From positions 110,616 to 174,615 of the forward strand of contig JAPYMA010003037.1 of the NCBI GenBank assembly GCA_035041965.1: a stretch of 64,000 nt of DNA, written 5' to 3'. Made by a program: the position numbers and the translations under genes. The DNA is from Anisakis pegreffii (Eukaryota; Nematoda; Chromadorea; Rhabditida; Anisakidae). The notes beneath the pieces are model-generated. The model was given only the letters and a program-made list of their open reading frames with translations. It was not told the DNA's origin and did no database searches. Positions 11,801 to 25,600 of the stretch are shown in pieces; the first letter of the stretch is position 1, and the number at the start of each line of letters is the position of its first letter.

Positions 11801-13529
11801 TATCGTCACTTATCCGTTCTCATTGATCCTTTCCACGTCGAAACCACTTCGCTGCCTCAAATCATCAACAATTTCAACATACTTCCGGTGTTGCGTTTTC
11901 AAGATTCCTTCATGAACAACTTCAGTGACCATTTTTTTCAATTTTTACCGCTCCGTTAGGTTGCTTCGGCCAGTTTTTCTTCGTTGTTAGCTGCCTGCTA
12001 GGAATAGTTGCTTTTTCAGCGTACCTGATGACTGAGGCGCGATTATGTTATAAACGTCATCCGGCAGTGTGAACTGTCAAATAAATTCATGTGTGATTTT
12101 GCATACTGTTCATTTTCAATCATAAGATAGCTCATTCTGGAAGACTTTTTATCATCGTCTAACTTTTAGAACAACTGTCTACGATGGAAGCAATAAGGAT
12201 CGAAAAATTCGCGAAATACTTTCTCATTTTAAACGGCGCAGTCAAGTGTTTGATGATGCGAACCCCAGTTGAGTTTATCATGAAATAGTAGCAAACGCCA
12301 GTTTCAGTTGCTCAATTGTTCTTACTATTTTTTGAATGAATACAATATCTGCGACCTCCTGAGATCCACACTCACGTCTTACTGAAATGATTTCTTCCAC
12401 ACTGAATAATTCGGTGATGTATATTTATTGTAACAGTTGTCGATTAGAATGCTGCAGGTTATGATCCTCCAGTTATGCGATGCTTACCGCACTTTATTCA
12501 GCCTCACAATGTCGCAAACTTCATTGGGTTTACAAACCTGTATCTGCGGACCTTAAAGACGGCGGAAGCACAAGTCACTGAGCTGACCTATTACTGCTCG
12601 GTTGATGCATTCAGTGGATTCGATTCTCCTGAATATCTCTGAAAATTACGTGTTATTATAAACATGCGACATTTTAATGATTTCTAAATGCAAAATGATT
12701 TTCGGAATGAGAAAAATCGAATGCGATGTTTCGAGGCAACAGATTTTGAAAAAAAAAACAGAACTTTGTGGTGACAAGTGAAATGGTCGATTGAGGAAAA
12801 ACGTGAGATTTGTGTAGATCGTCAAACTGTATGGTGGTTTAGTAGGGCATGAAATGCGGAGAAATCGAATGAGATCAAGTTAGAATCAGTGATGCAGAAT
12901 GGGTTATTAACAATAAGTGATTTTTAAACGGGTGCATTCAGGATGCGGTAAGATGATGAACGATAAAGGATTGTTCATTTTTTGTACGGTCAAATTTCAA
13001 CGGAACGAAAAAACATTCACCTCACCAGATCGTTATCAATTAAATTTATGCCGATTTCTCTAACGAGATCATCCTACTGTGACAACAATCGGGCAATCCA
13101 ATTACCATTCACCATTCCGTTGACAGCGGAAACGTCAGTTATTGGATGACAGTATCAAACGAACGAGTCCATCAAAACGAACGAATTTTGAGTTCTTGAA
13201 TTCCAACTTTTCCTGATTTTTGTGTCAGTAAATCGGTGGAAAAAAGCGAATATGAATTACATGTGTTGCGGAGTACCTTCATGATGACTGTTTGAGTATA
13301 TGCGAGAATCGATGCCAGAGCGAACGTTTTATTGCTCCTAGCCAAAGGGAACAATGTAAGGAAGTTGTGATTTGTCCTTTAACGATAGATTATCTCTCTT
13401 ACGTACATCCTGCAAACTAAGCATATTCGAACTGAACGATAGACGGATTTTTTGGATGTCACCTTTGCCAGAAGCATTTTCACTCGTTGACTAGTAACAA
13501 AGTGAAATGGTACCCGGAGATTTTCTCTA
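8801..13529. other. Intergenic, nothing recognised
   Basis: About 4.7 kb of AT-rich sequence with short, unconvincing open frames on both strands and no recognisable exon, RNA gene or large repeat. Confidence 0.45.
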
Positions 13530-13530
13530 A

Positions 13531-13640
13531 AGACGTTTTGCCTAACGACAGTTTGCCTACTGGATGACGAAATATCCATTAAAAAACCGTCCGTTAGGCA
13601 CTGTGTCCATAGACAAACCATCGTTAGGCAAAACGTTTTT
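13531..13640. repeat. Palindromic (MITE-like) hairpin element
   Basis: Two arms of about 26 nt share GTTTTGCCTAACGA followed by GTTTG and CTA, in inverted orientation (about 13534-13560 and 13612-13638). Extra copies of CCTAACG lie between them. Resembles a foldback or non-autonomous DNA transposon remnant. Confidence 0.7.
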
Positions 13641-16580
13641 AGGCAAATTATCTGATCACGATGTGAAACTTATGGTGTCTAGCTAAGAAACAACCTTGCA
13701 ATTGGCTTGAAACGTTAATCTTTAAAAATCTCCATATCTAAATTCATTTATCAAGTTCCATGATCGAAGAACTTATATAATGCTTCGTTGCATCCGTGAT
13801 GCATTCAGAAATTTCGTTTAGTCCTCAATGGCACATTTCGTTTATTCGTCAATTTATTTGTCGTTTTCGATTGAATGTCGTCGTCCTTCAACGATATCGA
13901 GATAATTGTTATTGCACTCGTAAAATTAAGATGATTTTGGTGTGCGATCATATTGATGTTTTTAATTCATATGACATTGATAAGCATATCAAGGTAAGAG
14001 GATAATCCTCAATTTGGAGGAGCATTTTGATGAAACGATAACGGTTGAATGGCTTGCTGTTGATTGACAATCTCGTTTTTGATGGTTATTTCATGGATGC
14101 GATATCCTTGCTCTAATGATCACTAATGCAGGCGTTGGACAGACAAAACCAGTTTCTCTACGTTCAGTCTAATAACCACATCAGTAGTAACCTGCCTGCG
14201 GCACTCAACACAGATCATAAAACTTGCATTTGCTTGTTAATCCGTCTTAATGTTTTTATTTTCCAACGCGTATCCTTTTCGACTCTCAAGCAGATGTGCC
14301 TATGAATCACTATCATTTATCATCATCACAACACATTCGTCATGTCTTAATCCATTATTCGCGGTTACGTTGCATTCAATCCGTCTTACATATATTACAC
14401 AAGGCGTGTAGAGCTGTCGGTTCGTTATCCATTAAAATTCGCAACTTGTCATACACCTAATTGACGTAAATGACTTATGACTGTCACAATAAACAGCTAA
14501 GGATGTTTATCCCTTAATATAAATGGAAATGTTCCACAAGTGTAAACCTAATTCACAGAAATGATAAAATAACAGTTTCAAATTTGAAAAAGTGAACGTT
14601 TGCCTCACTAAGGATATCAAGCCAATAGCTTAGGATGAAACCGAAATCATAGTTGAAATGCTAATTTCGTTGATTTTAGCACTCAACAAACTAACATCTG
14701 CGTTAACTGAGATGCGCTAGCGACGAACCAACATGGGGTTCGTTTGGATTTCGTGAATTATGAAAATCGATCAGAATTCTGAACGTTTCCCTTTCGAATC
14801 ATGCCAATCGGATTGACCTAGCAAAGTCAAATTGAGAAGCCGTAAAAAGAAATGAGGCATTTGATGTGATAATTGGATTTGTCTCAATGACTTTGCACCG
14901 AATCCTGTTTCTTCCTAAAATTGCTAGATGCGATGTTTTAGTAGGTGATTGTAGTTTTTTGCATGACTAACGCAATGAATATCTTCATACCTGTTATATA
15001 ATATAATCTTCTTCCATCTCACTTAAATTGTTCATTTTGAAAATTCATGAACGTCTCTATATGTTTCTCGGTTCCATGTATATCAACAAATCCCAATAGA
15101 AATATTCTATTCATACGTCACCCGTTCCCGACAAGTTTTGCAGCAATTGTGAATTGAATTTGTTGATTGCGTTTTAATTGTCGCTTGCATTTAAGAAAAC
15201 GGACGCATTTCAATCAAACCATCACTTGAATTCTGCATTATTTGTGGTTTTCCCGATTGTTTCTTGTATGGTGAATCCGTTGAATGTTTTTGCGAATGTC
15301 CCAAGACTCATATATGTTCTCAACCAAAAAAAAACCGACTGCAGTGATGATATCGTGAATCGAACTGAGAACGAATTCCCTCGTCCTGAAATATTCGGCA
15401 CTAGCTATATTTTGATCAATAACAGTAAGGAAATTTATTTCGAAGAAAATCCATATTTCTGATATTTAGACTGACTACGATTTAGATTTAGATAGATTCC
15501 GATAGATTTAGATTTTAGACTGACAATTTTTTTGCAGAATGGTATAAGTCTGCATTGAGCGATAGCGTATATGCATCTAACAAAGAAATTAAATGCATTT
15601 TCGGTAAACGTTCAGATCGTTCGAATGTATTCCATTACTAAAGTGAAAGTGCGGTGGCGTACTCACGTTTAGTCCCATTAACGAAACATGTTTTTGTGAG
15701 TGTTTTACATTCGTCACGTTCCCATAAAAGTTTTCACTGAAATTAATAAATGTTATCGCGAAGGTCGTTAATTTAATAGAATTTTAATAGAGGGTGAATG
15801 GACGCAAATTAACACGGAATCATTTTCGTGCTGGTGCAGCGTTCCGTTGTTGCTTAGTAGACGGACCAGAATCATCATAAGTTCGTTGGCGTTATTTTTA
15901 AGCATGTTTACTTCATTGGAGCAAACGAATGCAGATAGTTCATGATTTTGTGGCCTTCTGGTCAGCATCACTATCGTCTCTCATCATGAAAACAGTTCTA
16001 TAGATGCTTTTCGAACAGGATATGAAGTCTGTTCTCGAAATACCATTTGTGTTCTGCAGGCGATTGTTGCACAGTAGAAGCAATTTATCCAATCACCGAA
16101 AAGGCCAGAAATATTTAGAGATCTAGTGTTACTGAATGTTCGTTCACCCATTTTACTGTTCCTATGGCCACATTTATTCAGCAATATTTTCGTACTCCCT
16201 GAATTACTTGATCTTCGATCGTCATTTCATAGTTTGATCAACTGAAAAATAAAGACAGTAAACGTCCAATTACTAAAAACTGTATTCCTCCGTATGGTTA
16301 CTCTCGTGATATCTGCCTTGATGTTTGTCTGTCTTAATGCTTGATATGTTGCATTTGTTATTTAACTGTTCAATCATTTCAGTAACAGATATTATTTCGT
16401 TCAGATTTTGCAAAATTGAGTTGTTCATTTGATAGTTGTGCTTAATTAATTCAGTTATTTCTCTAGGTACGCTTATTCAGAGCATCGAGATTAGTTTCGC
16501 TATTAGAATTGAATTGTTGAATTACGTTGCAAAGCTCTGATTACATTTGTGGTAAAAGGAAAACGAAAAGTTGAGCGTGA
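13641..16580. other. Intergenic, 5' flank of the long secreted-protein gene
   Basis: No supported gene. A short AGATTTAGAT-rich low-complexity stretch lies at about 15470-15525. An open frame at 15178-15462 has hydrophobic patches but no ATG or splice context that I can defend. Confidence 0.45.
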
Positions 16581-16593
16581 ATTTCATTTTCAG
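16581..16593 (+). promoter_or_regulatory. Probable spliced-leader trans-splice acceptor
   Basis: AATTTCATTTTCAG lies nine bases before the ATG at 16603, giving a very short 5' leader typical of trans-spliced nematode mRNAs. No upstream donor-paired exon is evident. Confidence 0.6.
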
Positions 16594-16602
16594 CAACTAC
16601 AG

Positions 16603-19600
16603 ATGTGGAGTGCAGCGTTTTTGCTGCTCTCATTCTTGAAAGCATTCACCCAAGCACAATATGGAGTGCCTCCAGTACAACACACTTATGCGAGGTCATC
16701 ACCTGTGCGTAATGGTTCGTTATTGTCAAATAACCGGTGCCTAAAAACAGACGAATTTTTGAATGATGTGATTGACGGTGAATCGAAGAATCATCTCCGA
16801 CGACGTGAAATATTATAGAAAGTGATGTTGTGGGCATCCTATCGCGTTAGAAAGAATTCATTAAAGACTGTCGCATGACATGCTGCGAAATGTACCTTTC
16901 AACAGCTAGAGATCTTTTGTGAGGATGGAACTGAAGTGCTCACACTGAAATTTACAATGAATATTGCAGGAAACGGTTACATGCCAGGATACAATCCGCA
17001 TGATCAATCGCTCTACTACTTTCCTCCACCGTCCATACCTCGTCCTGATGGCAAATATGTTAGAACGAGAAGCCAGTAAGTGTTCTTCACTTTAGCCATC
17101 CTTTAAAGGTGGTTGTTTCTATTGGTGTTTGATACGACTGAAAAATTTGCAGAAAATGGATGAATGCGGCCAAAAAAGCCGACCTTCCTGCATTGGAGGT
17201 GTTCGTAAGAACGCAAGGAAAAGTGAACTTTACAATTCGTAATCTTGGTCCACATCCTGCATATGGTCCGTTCAGCTTGTCCTCTACTGAATTCTCGAAA
17301 ACGAATTCGAGAACGGCTCAGAAGGAGATGCCAACTAAAGAAACTGGTCAGTCAGTCAGTTCATCGGTACAATGATATGAATAACTGACTAGAAGGCAAC
17401 ACTTCTTCACTGCAATCAACCTATCATAGAAAGCTGCGCTTCAGCCGAATAGTTGTCAGTCAGTTGAAATCGGAAAACCTTTCCGATGCAATTGTGCCAT
17501 TTCAATTCCATTGAATGCTAACAACTAACAATAAAATTGGCATTTGCAATAGATCCGCTGCCAATCCAATGTCATATCTAAACGTTTTAATTGAAAATGA
17601 ATGTTGTTGCATTGAAATAGTTGAAAGTTGATATGCGGAAATAGTGCGAGATATGGAATGTTTGTGCAAACAATACAATTGTGACGATTCGTTTTTACAA
17701 GTAAACAAAAACAGAAAAATACATCCAACGTGGTTTTAGTGAATGAAGTGGGAATGTCAGATTGTCAAGGAGAATCTGCAAGTCCACCAACCACACCGCC
17801 AACCACTCAGCCAACAGCAACAACAACCACCACCACACAATCACTGCCTCATCAACGTCGTCCATGCGTACTGTCTGCGAAACAACAACCGGACATTGTT
17901 GAGTTATCAGGAGTGAAGAAGCCGAATGTCATCACGGAAAACTCACAATTCTCAGCCTCCACATTCGACTCCTATGAAGAGGGTGGATACGGTTTGTCGC
18001 ATGAATCGAACACTAAATCGAAATCACAAACAGAAGAAACTTCGACTGAAGACAACAGCGCATCTGAAACGAAAGCGAAAGCACAGCGTGAGATGGAGCG
18101 ATATGGAATGAAGAACGCAGCCAAGGTGAATGATTTGCGTTTATGTGAGCGATTGAACGGAAGTGATCGAAGCAATGCAACGTTGCAGTACAGATGGAGA
18201 AATTCCTTTTCGGAAAATAGCGCACTAGGGAAAAAATTCCGAAATTTTGCTTCCATCAATTAGATGAATGAGTTTGAAATGAAATTAAAATCAAATCATC
18301 CTTCAGTTTGCAGGTTCCATCAACCATCTGGACAAGTGATAGGATTATACCACCAACTGGACCAGGTTTTGCTTTTTGAAATTAGTATCATGAATAACTG
18401 AAGTTGAAGAAGAGGAGACGACGAGAGATCCTCATTCATCATGATAATAGAACGATGACCAATAAGTTAATCAGAAAGAATTGAGATGTAACTATGGGAA
18501 TTATGAGTTGAGGGAAAGAAAATCCGCAGCACCGATCACACGTGCACTGCTATTCATCTTTAAATCAGTTCGTGAATTATTTAAAATGAAGTTTGCATAA
18601 TGCTGGCGATATCGGCTACTTACGATCACTTCAGCAACGAGATATCAAACATCAATTCGAAATTCTGTTCGGAATTCTCTGTGGAAGTTTTGCAAAGGAA
18701 ATATTTTGGTTGATTGCGGTGTTGTTCCATGCTCTTATGTTCACACAGTTTTTGAATACGCTGACTTAATACGTTCGTTCGATGAGCAATTGTCGAAGTC
18801 TCACTCAAATCAAAATCTAACCTCACAGTTTTCAGAACACATGAATTAAGCTTCGCAATAATGTTGAGAACATTAGGCTCGTTTTAAATTTACTTTTCAT
18901 CTGTCTCTGATGATGTGTGTGCAGTGCATTTGTTTTCTGAAAACTCACAAATACTGCTCGATTGCAGTGACACTTGCTGTTGTGCTGTGCTTATTTTCGA
19001 TACATAACGCTTTTGAAAACAGGAATTTTCACCTTCTATATCTGCTTGCTTGATACGCTGTAAGGAAGGCTTTGCTTTTAAGCAACTGCAAACGATAGCG
19101 AAATCGACCAAGTTTGCTTACGTCTTGAAACATGGCAGCTCAATAATCGCCGTTTGTTTGCTTGAAACAAAACAAAACCTATTCAACATTCTGGTACTAA
19201 TGCTCCGAGTTTTTCGCGAAACATTTCAGGAAGCCACATGGGTCGAAGACGCAGGCCACGCGTTCAGCCACATCCTCCATCGATGAGACCGCCACGTAAA
19301 AAACAAACAAGACAAAAAACGATCAAAGGATCCAAAAAGATTTTGCTATCGTCGCTATTTGCACTTAATCCAGACGCCGTCTATGCATACCTGACCGACC
19401 CAAAACGCCTCAGTTATTGCTTCGTCACGTTCTTCGTTGTGCTTTTACCTTGCTTCGCTGCGATTTCGCTGCTTGCTTATCGCTCATTGCTAGTCGTTGA
19501 TCAAATAACATACAGTAAAACCTGCAACATGGAAATTTTGATACCGTAACATGTAGTTAGGCGACGTAAATAGATGATCAGTCGACACAAATAGATGATA

Positions 19601-22600
19601 GATGATCACGATATGGAGAGAGGGGATTTGCTAAAAACATTCAATAAGGAGGTGGTGTAGTTGAGTCACACAGCGCTCTAACTATCTGACGAGCATAGAG
19701 AAGTGTGCCTTCGATTTCGCGCTAGTCCAAAATTTCAATTCCGCGGTTGCACCGGAAAAAAAATTCCGCATTGAAATTCGATGTTGTTGATAGAGAAATT
19801 TTAAAAAATCAAGAGAAAACTGCCGAGAGCTCTGTTTCGACACATAATTTCGAATTGGCATACAGAAGCTCGAACGTAACGTCAACACTTGAAAGAACAC
19901 GCGGAAAGTGTTGCTGAATCAGTGAAGCTATAAACATGGGCAGGTAGTACTCGGAACGCATAGATTACGCATTAACGCCTATCTGCACATTGATGCCAAA
20001 CGCTAGCACACACTCCACAGTGACCACATAGCACCGTATTCTTTGAGTTGATCGAGGCTCGGAGTACTTTCTACTAAATGCAATTCATGATCAGTGACTT
20101 GATCATTTAAAATATTTTGATCATATTTCGTTGTTCATCAGTTAATTAATGTAATAATCTCACACCAGTGTTGTCACCAGACTGGAGGATTTTTGGTATT
20201 ATTATGAGACCATATTGAGTAATCATTCGCCGCACATACGCTACAGTTTACAGTTTGACCGTCATTGACTTCATCGTAAGAGATCGAATATAAAGAAGAA
20301 ATCAACGAGTTCAGATCGTCGATTCACTGGTCATGCAGCGACCTTACATCGGAAATATTTTTCAGGATCTCTCAGCACATTTACAGTTGGATCAAAGCGA
20401 ACTGAAGGAAATTTGCAAGCAACAACATCGTCGTCAATGAAAACCCATTTCACTCCAAAGCGAATTTCCAGCTATCGTGATAAAATTCTCGCGCAACTCA
20501 ACCGAACCTCAACTCAAAGTTTATCCCAATCCAGCACCTCATCGAAAGTTTCAGTGACAAACATATCTGAAAGAACTTCGCATAAAGCCTCCCAAACCAT
20601 CACTCAGTCACAAACTGGTCAGTTCAAACCGCCACTGTTCCGCTTCAGACCAGTTGTGCCTAAACCCTAGAATATCTCACAGCTTTCTTAAATCGCGATT
20701 CTTTACGACAGGAATCTCGAAATTGCCCGAAAATTCCAAGTAATAAATCAGGCCTGAGGTCAACGTTGATTTCAACCATTTTTCGAAATGTGAACCAGTT
20801 TTCAGAGTTTCTTGACGCTACACTTTTGTTTGAATCACATTTTAATTTCGAGGTAATGTTTTGGAATGATCGCAATGAGCACTGATGTGAGTAAAAATGA
20901 TCATTCGTTAATGGTTACTATAAACAAAGCGAAAAGAGCAGTGAAAGCTCGGGTGAAACGGAATTCAAACAAATCATTAATGAACCTTCAGGAGGCTATG
21001 AGATGTTGGTCGAAGGATCCGGCAAAGAAACTTCGGACAGTGATAATGGTTACGCTGACAATCGTATCGATGAGAACAAGCAAACTGCGATCTCCTCATC
21101 GTCGAGTCACACTGAAGGAAGCAGTCACGCAGAATCTTCGTTAGTTGCAATCGATACATCAGGTGAACTCAGAAATGATCTGCCGTCTTACTCACCACAT
21201 TCCTCTCAAACAAACAAAAACACCAGAAACAAAACAAGAAATTAACTTTGTGGAAGCAAAAAGCATCAAACTTTCAGAATCTACCAAGACTTCGCATAAT
21301 TACAGTACTAAAATCGGTACCAATTTTTTGAGTTCATCACATAAGTCCGGTCCATGTGGCGGCACCAATAGAAGAACCGGCACTAATAGCGGCAACAGCA
21401 AGCAATCTGCTATCTCAGAAACAGAATTCTCTGCAAGTGGACTGACTGGTAAAGTTGGAAATAAAACTTCCACGTCAGTAAAATCGACTGCACGATCGTC
21501 ACTGACTAGCGATACATCAAACACAAACACCTTAGCAAATCATCAAATGATGAGCAAAAGTTCCCAACATTCAATCACAACATCAAACAGAAATCTTACA
21601 AGCAGTTCAACCAACCGCGATCCTACTGATCAATTGAAAGCATCTGAGCACACTCACACTTCTAGCAGTAGTACCTCAACTCTTATTGAAAAAAAATGAG
21701 AACGTCAAAAGAATGGGTAATATTCTAGGCATGAAAAGCGAACAGCAAAGCCAAAAAAGTACCGCCCAGTTCGATGCATCAGCTAAAAAGAGTGGAAATA
21801 GAGAGGGTAAGTGTTGTTATAGTTCGGAAATCATCATCCGAAAAATTCAGCCATCTTTCGAGCCAATTCTTTTCAAACTGGTAGGTCTTTTGGTGCATTC
21901 AGCAGCGAATTTCTTCATCACTGGATTGCTCTCATTCATGAATCTCATTCAACTTTCGAGACTGTTTTTGTCACATGCACTCGAATGCATTGGTCACAAA
22001 ACAAAGTTTTGCAGTGATATTTTAGTTGCGTTCTCGTAAACCACGTTGCATTATCTTTTCATGAGTTCATTCACGATTGGCGTGTTGCAAATTGCACTGT
22101 ACGATTTGAAGAGCACATGTTTGAGACAACCTCGAGTGAATGTTTTGTTGAACCGCTGTCACCTTCAACAAATTTACTCGTTTATGTGTTGAGTGCTGTG
22201 CTGTGTGCCGAAACAACAACATTAAGCATTCTAGGGCATTCATCGTTCCATCACAGTAAGAGCACACAATTTGCATCATCCTATCAGGCAGTCGGTGAGA
22301 ATTATGAGGAAGTTACCGGAGAGGACACCATCACAGACACCAAGGGTACTTCAACAGAAATGGTCGAGTATGAGAGTGAGCAAACTAATGTTGATGACGG
22401 AGCCGGTTACAGCAGTAGCACTGCTTACACTAAACACCCTGCGTGGATTCCGTTCAGAAGTAGTGCTCGAAATTACTCTCAGAAATCCACTCATCACTCA
22501 AGTACAGCCTCTGACCGTGATGGACTATCCATTGAGAAGACTGGTCAAGTACTGGCGTTGCAACGAGAATATCAGAAGAGTATTTCATCGACTGTTCTAC

Positions 22601-25600
22601 CGAGCACACCAACAAAATTGGACAAGCCTGACGTTCCCACCTCATCGCAAACTTATCTGCCTCCGTGTCGAAAACGAAAGCACTTTAATGCATCGGCAAT
22701 GTCTTTGTCAAAATCGTCCGTGAACATTACCAGCAAAACGTCGAAAATTACAAACGAGTCGTACACACTGTCTACAGAAACGCATGAATCCATCTCATCC
22801 AAAAGTGATTTGATAAACAACGTGATATCTCAAAACGTTGAAGTCAGCTCGCAAGTTTCGCCAGTCACAACAGTTAAAGCTGCTTACACTGGATCACCAG
22901 CATATGTTCCTTTGATACGCAATGGACGGAATACCTCGCGAAACGCCACTACCTACACTTCAGGCAGAGTTTTTCAATATGTTGCAGACAAAGTAAAGTC
23001 TAAGAGTTCATTGTCAATGAAAAAGTCTAATCACACGAGTCGTCAAGTGACATCGACACAAGTAAAATATCAGGAAAACACATTTGAAACTCCGTCACCG
23101 AGTATTCCGTCAACCTCACTGTCAACCTCAACGACTACTCCGAATGCTCCTCAGTCATCAAGAAGCTATTATGCCCAATCGGAAACGAGAAAAGAACAGC
23201 AAGTAACCGTTACAAATGCGCAGTCAGCATCTGAATCGAGATCGTCGGTCAGCTCCACTGATTACCGATCAAATTCCAGCATTTGGTCGATACAAACCCA
23301 ACGAAACGACGGCTCTGAACAGACCGATACGTTCACACAGCAAACTAAAATGATCAGTTCATCGCAAACGCCGGCGGCATCAGTTGCGAAGAACAATTCG
23401 ATTTCAGTTCACAGTAATCAGAATAGAATTGATAATTCAGAATTTTCATCAAGAAATGAAAAAACAGTCGTAGACATGGCCACTCATGATGGAGAGGACG
23501 AATATAGCGAAGAAATTGAGTATGAATTGGAGAGCAGTGAAGAGAATAGTCTAACTGGACCAGATGGAAGATCGTCAACGGCTACACGATCTGCTGGCAA
23601 GTTTTGCATGATATTAGCCGCTGAACTGTTTTCCTTTCCGAATTCTACACTTTTTTGTTGTGCACAAGTTTTCTCGTCAGCAATCAGGAATGTCGTTTGT
23701 TTTTTTTTTCACATTCAGCGTGGCACGTAACCCGTTTGTTACATATGTGTTGTTTGCTGTGAGCAAGATTTGAGATTCACGATCAGTTTCGTTGCATTGG
23801 TGGTCATCGATTGAAACCGAATGTGGCTGAGCGATCAGCAGAGCGATTTGCAAATCGAATTCCGATGCCGTAGACCGAAACCGACCGCTCAGCGTTTGTT
23901 GTGCCTTTGACCACGGAATTTTGATGACTATCTATCGCGCATTGAGTCGGTGACCGTCCGAAAAAAAAAACATTTGTCTCCCAACTCTAGCCTTCAATGT
24001 AATTTTCGATGAAAGAACCGAACCTATCATATCATCTTCAAGGATGTCTCATGAGCTTACCACTGGTATAAACGGGTTGACTTTGAATATTTCACGAGAT
24101 GAATGAATACGGTACGATTAATTTCATTTGCATGAAACTTTTAATGATGAAAACCAATCTTTAGGTTCCGATAAAATCAATCCGCCTGGCTTCGGACCAC
24201 CTAAGGGAGTTGTTGCAGTCCAATCATCAACTGTACCAACTACAGCTCCTCCTCCTGACACACCCAGCAACCCAATCACATATTCTGAAAACAGTACAAG
24301 TTATCCAGTGACTACATCGGTACCTGCCACAGTTCCTGCATCTGCCTCCACACCATCTCCAACCTCTGTGAGAACAAGCACTTCACCTCAACCCCCTCCT
24401 GAAGATACTGTCCAACCTTTGGAACCTCAAGGACCGCTTCCATCTGGTGCAAGCTCATTACCCGCTACTACTGTACCCCCATCTGAAGTTCACCCTCCGT
24501 CAGCATCGAGCATCCAGCCACGGACAGCCGTTGCAGCATCGTTTCAAAACAATTCTGGCTTGCCACTACCACCCGCACCTCAGCCAGAAACTCCGGCACC
24601 TGCACAAATTCCAGCTTCACAGGTACCCCTCCAACCACTGAACCCCACAGAAGGATTAACAGAACCATCGTCTATGTTGTCAGGTGGAAGCGCTTTACAA
24701 ACAAATCAAATTACTTATCAGAGCACTTCTGACGGTTCTTCAAATTCCAACAGCTTGTCGCCTTCACCCTCAGTTCCAGAATATGGAGTTAGTTGAATAC
24801 ACCTAATTCACTTGATTTTTATTCAAAGGAAACATTTTTGTCGAACAGTTAAAAAGTGTTGTATCACACAACTTGTGTGAAAACTGAGGAATGTATAGAG
24901 ATATGGTAAGCAGTTTTCAAAAAAACTGATGAATAAGCGGAAAAAGATCCTGGAGATGAAGTCGGCATTAAAGCCGACTCAAATTAGATCGGAGAGCATT
25001 ATGAGGCGCATCTCTGACGGAAACTCACGATCCTATGCAAATTGAGCACGCCAGTAACTCGGAATTTCTTCGCAATAACATTTCTGCTTGAGCAAAAGAT
25101 CGTAAAGCGTGATGCAGACCGACAAACTTCTTTTCGTTGATCTATTTGAGAGCCAGGATTTTCAGGGTTAGCAAACAACAAAGTATGCTAACAATCATGA
25201 AAAGTTCAGCTCGGTTTCTTTTTTGCCCCTAGTTCATCATTTTTAGCTTCGCAAAAATTGAATTTTAGCAACCTGAATTGACGATCGCCGAGCGTCCTCT
25301 GCCATCGCAGAGCGTCCAACCACAAACAGTCGTTGACACTTCATTTGGAACAAATTCCGGCTGGTCTCCAGTGCCTGCACCTCTACCTGAAAGTATTCCG
25401 CTGCCGTTGCCAGAGCCCTCAGCGCCGGCATCAGCGCAAATTTCAGCTTCCCAGGTAGCTCCCGAACCGTTGAACCCCATTCAAGGGCTAACAGAAACAT
25501 CGCTCGAGTTGCCAGATGGACACGCCTTACAAATAAGTCAAAACACCTATGAGAGCACATCTGATAGTTCTTCACAATCCAACAGTTTGTCGCCTTTACC

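Noticed and set aside
15178..15462. Open frame with hydrophobic stretches
   Set aside because: Starts at a non-ATG codon, shows no splice sites at sensible positions and has no recognisable motif.
17972..18259. Minus-strand open frames opposite the Ser/Thr-rich exons
   Set aside because: They mirror low-complexity coding sequence on the plus strand and have no splice or family support.
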